This document shows positions 60,759-64,000 of a stretch of DNA of 64,000 bases, piece after piece. The number at the start of each line of letters is the position of its first letter. Positions within the stretch are counted from its first letter, which is position 1. Under the pieces are notes generated by a model. The model made no database searches. It was not told where the DNA came from and saw only the letters and a list, made by a program, of their open reading frames with translations. The position numbers and the translations under genes are program-made. This stretch comes from JAFGJQ01 sp052034525 (lineage in GTDB: Bacteria > Planctomycetota > Phycisphaerae > UBA1845): positions 40,548 to 104,547 of the forward strand of contig JBPOIK010000053.1 of NCBI GenBank assembly GCA_052034525.1, given 5' to 3'.

Positions 60759-61955
60759 TCACAATTCTCCCTTGAACGCGCGATCCAGAATGGCCGGCAG
60801 CAGGGCGTCGAGTTCGGCGGCGGTCTGGGCCTGGAGGGCCTTGAGGCGGTCCACCTTGGCCTGGAGATCGTCTAGATAGGCGACGATGCGGCGCTGCTGC
60901 TGAATTGCGGGGATCAGCACTTCGTATCGCTTGAGCCGAACACCTGTCAGGTGGTGAAAAGTAGTGGTCATCGTTATGTCAGCGAAATGTCCCGCTTCAC
61001 CGGCCCAGATCATGTGGTGCATCAGGAAGCGAGGATCGATGCGTCGTTGATCTACGCGCACCCGATGGAGCGATTTCTGGTAGAAGCATTCCTTGATCTC
61101 TCCTTGCCAAACCGCACATCTTCCAACGCCATAACCTCCTTCGTTGATCAGAACGTCACCGGGAACCAGGCGGAATCGGTCGCGTTCACGATCCTCAAAG
61201 TCCATCTCGTAAACGCTCGCAAGGTCGATTCTGTCATTGTGGATATTGGCGTTGCGCAGGTAAGGTTTGGCAAACAGTCCGGATTGATGGCTCTTCGAAA
61301 GCATCTTTCCCAGCCGGCAGTCAGCTATGCGAGCCAGCGCCAGCGGAACGACCTGCCGCTTAATGGCCTCGAAGCATTGCGCACGTGCCGACGTAGTCAA
61401 CACATCTCGTGTCCTCTCCGCTCTGAATCGGATGCCCGTGGCCTCGTCGATTCTGGCGGCGAGTTGGTCGATCTTGGCCACGATCCGCCGCTGCTCGGCC
61501 AGCGAGGGAAGGGGGATGGTCATGCGCAGCAGATTCTCCTGCTTAAGGCGGTTGCGACTCGTCGGCGTTGCGCCGAAACTCAGACCCAGCGCCTCGTTCC
61601 AGGCTGCTTCGCGGCTGAAGTACCATTGAAGATAGTGCGGTTCCAGGGCATCCGCCCTGACATCAAAGCAGGGAAACTCGTTGGATACGTAGCAGCCATC
61701 GTCCGCCGACGTGGCAATTGCAAAGGAGCCTTTCCACGCGAAGAGTCGGTTGTAGACAAAATCACCTTCTCGCACGCGAAAGAGCTTCTGCGCGCGCACT
61801 TGTGTGCCCAGCTTGATTTCTTTGGTGTAAAGACCTTGAGCATACCATCGGGCACCCAAGAGCGCATACTCGCGATGGGGGTCGACAGCCTCTTCGCGGC
61901 ACACTGGCCGAAGGAGTTGATCGAGCGGCACGCTTGACGATGAATGGGACACCAC
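60759..61955 (-). CDS. hsdS: Type I restriction-modification specificity subunit HsdS
   Basis: 398 residues from a GTG. Two target-recognition domains: the first spans about 1-150, with VREGDFVYNRLFAWKGSFAIA and PHYLQWYF. It is followed by a conserved helix (PSLAEQRRIVAKIDQLAARIDEA). The second recognition domain has FRLVPGDVLINEGGYGVGRCAVW and MHHMIWAGEAGHF. It ends in a second helix repeat (PAIQQQRRIVAYLDDLQAKVDRLKALQ). The two helix repeats set the spacing of the split DNA target. Both halves are complete. It follows a 90-residue gene and hsdM in one operon. Confidence 0.94.
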   Translation of the reverse strand: MVSHSSSSVPLDQLLRPVCREEAVDPHREYALLGARWYAQGLYTKEIKLGTQVRAQKLFRVREGDFVYNRLFAWKGSFAIATSADDGCYVSNEFPCFDVRADALEPHYLQWYFSREAAWNEALGLSFGATPTSRNRLKQENLLRMTIPLPSLAEQRRIVAKIDQLAARIDEATGIRFRAERTRDVLTTSARAQCFEAIKRQVVPLALARIADCRLGKMLSKSHQSGLFAKPYLRNANIHNDRIDLASVYEMDFEDRERDRFRLVPGDVLINEGGYGVGRCAVWQGEIKECFYQKSLHRVRVDQRRIDPRFLMHHMIWAGEAGHFADITMTTTFHHLTGVRLKRYEVLIPAIQQQRRIVAYLDDLQAKVDRLKALQAQTAAELDALLPAILDRAFKGEL

Positions 61956-61969
61956 AGATCGCTACTCGT

Positions 61970-62242
61970 TCACCAGCCGCGTTCGATGACGTGATCCAAG
62001 TTCTCGCTCGTAACGATTCGCCGTTGAAGCACCTTGATCTCCTGATCGTTGAAACAGAATGTAGCGACTTCGGAGCCGGATTCGAGGTCACCGACAGCCA
62101 CCTCAAACGAAGTGATTTCTCCTGCTCCGAGACCCCATTTCTTGCGCGCGTACTCAAGAAGCGTTCCGCGATCAAGGAAGGCAAGGCTAGAGCCGCTCAC
62201 AGTATAGATGCTTCTGCTCAGGTTCACGTGTTTCAGTTGCAT
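61970..62242 (-). CDS. 90-residue unknown protein between hsdM and hsdS
   Basis: It starts MQLKHVNLSRSIYTVSGSS; the ATG lies inside the last codons of hsdM (overlap of 10 bases) and the stop is 15 bases before hsdS, so it is co-translated with the methylase. Composition is balanced, with no Cys motif or membrane segment. A helix (TLLEYARKKWGLG) is followed by beta strands (EITSFEVAVGDLESGSEVATFCFNDQEIKVLQRRIV). I recognise no family. Its place suggests a small accessory of the restriction system. Confidence 0.7.
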   Translation of the reverse strand: MQLKHVNLSRSIYTVSGSSLAFLDRGTLLEYARKKWGLGAGEITSFEVAVGDLESGSEVATFCFNDQEIKVLQRRIVTSENLDHVIERGW

Positions 62243-63810
62243 CCCACTTCTCCTTTAAGAACAGTCTTGATCTCCCCCATAATCTCCACGATCCGCCGTT
62301 CCTTGGCCAGGATATCCTCCACAAGCTGCTCCGGGGGGAGGTGCTCGAGGGAGTCGACGGCGTTGGGGTTCTTGATGTCGAGGTTGCACGAAGTCAGCCG
62401 GCCGTCGCCGTTGTACTTCAGCAGGTCCTTCGCGGAGACCTTCCACGCCCGGTCGTTCTCCTTGCGCTTCTTCCACCACGCGAGGCAGTCGGCGAACTCC
62501 TCGTACTGGAGCGGCTTTGTCTTGGTGTAGTTCTTCCGGCCATCGGGCAGCGGCTGGTCGTAGTACCAGATCGTCTTCGTCGGGCCGCTGCGGTCGAAGA
62601 ACAGCAGGTTCGTCGGGATGCTCGTGTACGGGGCGAACACGCCGTTGGGCAGCCGGACGATGGTGTGCAGGTTGAACTCGGTAAGTAGCTGCTCCTTGAT
62701 GCGGGCGCACACGCCGTCGCCGAACAGGGTGCCGTTCGGCACGACCACCGCGGCCCGGCCGCCCTTTTCCGAGCCGGCCTCGCCCGGCTTGCGCAGCCGA
62801 CGCATGATCAACTGGAGGAACAGCAGGGCGGTTTCGGCCGTCTGCTTGTCTTCCGGGAAGTTGCCCTTGATGCCGGCCTCCTCCTCCCCGCCGAACGGCG
62901 GGTTGGTGAGGATGACGTCCACCCGGTCCTTCACGCCCAGGTCCGTCAGCTTGACGCGCAGGCTGTTGCCCGGGTCGATCTGGGGGAACTCCAGGCCGTG
63001 CAGCAGCAGGTTCATCTGGCACAGCAGGTACGGCAGGGGTTTCGCCTCGCCGCCGTACAGGGTCTTCTCCTGGAGGGTGCGGCGGTGCTGGACGGTCTGG
63101 CACTGTTTGGCCAGGTGCTGGTACGCCTCCACCAGAAAGCCGCCGGTGCCGCAGGCCGGGTCCAGGACGGTTTCGCCCAGACGGGGGTCTGTCACCGTAA
63201 CCATGAAGCGGACGACCGGCCGGGGCGTGTAGAACTCGCCGGAATCGCCCGCGGCGTCGCGCATCTCGCGGAGCATGGTCTCGTAGAGGTGGCCGAGGGT
63301 GTGGATTTCCTCCGACGACGTGAAGTGGATCTGGTTCACCTTGTTGATGACGTCGCGGAGGAGGTAGCCGTTGATCATCCGGTTGACCACGCCGGCGAAG
63401 ACGGTGGCGACCACGTCGCGCCGGTCGCGGCCGTTGGCGCTGCGGAGGGCGCGGAGGCAGGCGAACAGGCCGGGGCCGCGGGTGCCGTCCGGGCGGACGG
63501 CCTCGTCCTGGTTGACGAAGCGGATGAGGTCGTCGCCGGTGATGCCGCCCTCGTCGGCGGCCCAGTCGCGCCAGCGGTAGGGGCGTTCGATGGCGGGCCG
63601 GTACTTTTTGCCGGCCAGCTTCGCCCGGGACTCCTCGATCTGCTCCATGTCGTCGAGGAACTTGAGGAACATGACCCAGGTGAGCATAGGCAGCCGGTCC
63701 AGGTCGCCGGATAGCCCCTTGTCTTTGCGCATGATGTCCCGCGCGGACTTGACGACGGACCCAAGCTGCTGGGCGGTGGTAAGGGTGGCTTCGACTATGC
63801 GTTTTTCCAT
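62233..63810 (-). CDS. hsdM: Type I restriction-modification methyltransferase HsdM
   Basis: 525 residues from ATG 63810; an open frame upstream lacks homology. N-terminal helical domain (TTAQQLGSVVKSARDIMRKDKGLSG) is typical of HsdM. The AdoMet-binding motif I is DPACGTGGFLVEAY at 217-230 and the catalytic motif IV is NPPFGG at 303-308, which marks N6-adenine methylation. GEFYTPRPVVRFMV before motif I is the HsdM signature. With HsdS it forms M2S and methylates a two-part target. No hsdR is visible on either side. Confidence 0.95.
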   Translation of the reverse strand: MEKRIVEATLTTAQQLGSVVKSARDIMRKDKGLSGDLDRLPMLTWVMFLKFLDDMEQIEESRAKLAGKKYRPAIERPYRWRDWAADEGGITGDDLIRFVNQDEAVRPDGTRGPGLFACLRALRSANGRDRRDVVATVFAGVVNRMINGYLLRDVINKVNQIHFTSSEEIHTLGHLYETMLREMRDAAGDSGEFYTPRPVVRFMVTVTDPRLGETVLDPACGTGGFLVEAYQHLAKQCQTVQHRRTLQEKTLYGGEAKPLPYLLCQMNLLLHGLEFPQIDPGNSLRVKLTDLGVKDRVDVILTNPPFGGEEEAGIKGNFPEDKQTAETALLFLQLIMRRLRKPGEAGSEKGGRAAVVVPNGTLFGDGVCARIKEQLLTEFNLHTIVRLPNGVFAPYTSIPTNLLFFDRSGPTKTIWYYDQPLPDGRKNYTKTKPLQYEEFADCLAWWKKRKENDRAWKVSAKDLLKYNGDGRLTSCNLDIKNPNAVDSLEHLPPEQLVEDILAKERRIVEIMGEIKTVLKGEVGCN

Positions 63811-63913
63811 AGTGGTCTTCGCGGCGTCGTGGTCGGTTTGCCTCTTTACAACTGCGGCCAAGTCGCCCAATCCCCTAAATAAAGTTGCGCTGTAATGAGG
63901 CCGCGCGTAAGAT

Positions 63914-63967
63914 GGGCGTTCCCAGATAATTACGAACGCCGGTCCATCCGGCAGAAAGGGAACGCCC
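63914..63967 (+). promoter_or_regulatory. Hairpin covering the ribosome site of the edge gene
   Basis: GGGCGTTCCC (63914-63923) pairs perfectly with GGGAACGCCC (63958-63967), the latter ending directly at the ATG and containing the GAAAGGGA ribosome site. A nested GCCGG-TCCAT-CCGGC stem adds strength. Transcripts from further upstream would hide the start, as known for several transposase genes. Confidence 0.6.
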
Positions 63968-64000
63968 ATGAAACCCAGTGTCATTCAACTGTCGCGACAA
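63968..64000 (+). CDS. Start of a gene running off the right edge, possible transposase
   Basis: Eleven codons are visible (MKPSVIQLSRQ), after the ribosome site GAAAGGGA. The context (island, IS debris, a start-blocking hairpin) suggests a transposase; the residues alone cannot prove it. Confidence 0.4.
   Translation, partial: MKPSVIQLSRQ

Overview
The window is GC-rich bacterial DNA that most resembles the phylum Planctomycetota, probably Phycisphaerae or a relative. This is inferred from gene content alone. Two proteins carry the planctomycetal H-X9-DG type motif after a membrane or prepilin segment (9858-10697, 43011-43961). An ECF sigma factor overlaps a Ser/Thr kinase with TPR repeats (28793-32039). 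A tRNA-Thr is followed by the wreck of an integrase type that I know from this phylum. Many genes start with GTG after a good Shine-Dalgarno sequence. Promoters are mostly weak and are called with modest confidence.

Layout. 1-5857: a truncated transglutaminase-like gene, a HAD phosphatase, cinA, and the complete ruvC-ruvA-ruvB set on the minus strand. 5950-12574: a GH57 glucan-branching enzyme, a secreted coiled-coil protein, a zinc-ribbon membrane protein with the DG motif, a homocysteine methyltransferase and purE. 12563-15599: a flotillin (YqiK-like) with its YqiJ-like partner, plus a decayed copy of the flotillin tail that supplies the stop codon of purE. 15830-21109: a membrane protein, queG, a low-molecular-weight phosphatase/arsenate reductase, ispF and cysS. 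21173-27616: a run of envelope genes (GT-C-like membrane protein, phosphodiesterase lipoprotein, GH113-like hydrolase, and a secreted zinc-hydrolase-like protein with an Ada-like tail).

27664-27965 holds a very small transcription unit: a 29-residue Lys/Ala/Arg peptide with a good promoter, an excellent ribosome site, and a strongly folded 3' region ending in a long hairpin. 28793-35796 is regulatory and hypothetical (kinase and sigma factor, zinc-ribbon protein, Hpt domain, lipoprotein, a 27-residue membrane peptide). 35986-39498 is a cysteine-rich group: a secreted protein with CxGKC repeats, a membrane polyferredoxin with an HMA-like tail, and a secreted TPR protein with a Cys-rich end. 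39938-42395 pairs a LolA-like secreted protein with a DUF1460-like murein amidase candidate whose signal-peptide end is written in a run of 13 G. 45301-53687 is a full F1Fo ATP synthase operon (two AtpI/Z-like genes, then B-E-F-H-A-G-D-C), broken only by a repeat-like insert between atpG and atpD.

55979-64000 looks like an eroded island: tRNA-Thr(UGU), integrase pseudogene, a thioredoxin-AhpD fusion, a PEP mutase-family enzyme, an IS66 transposase tail, then hsdM, a 90-residue unknown, hsdS and a four-helix-bundle gene. No hsdR is visible, and a mobile-element-like gene starts at the right edge. The most promising candidates for something undescribed are the lysine-rich peptide with its structured RNA, the cysteine-rich redox/metal group, and the hsdR-less methylase cluster.
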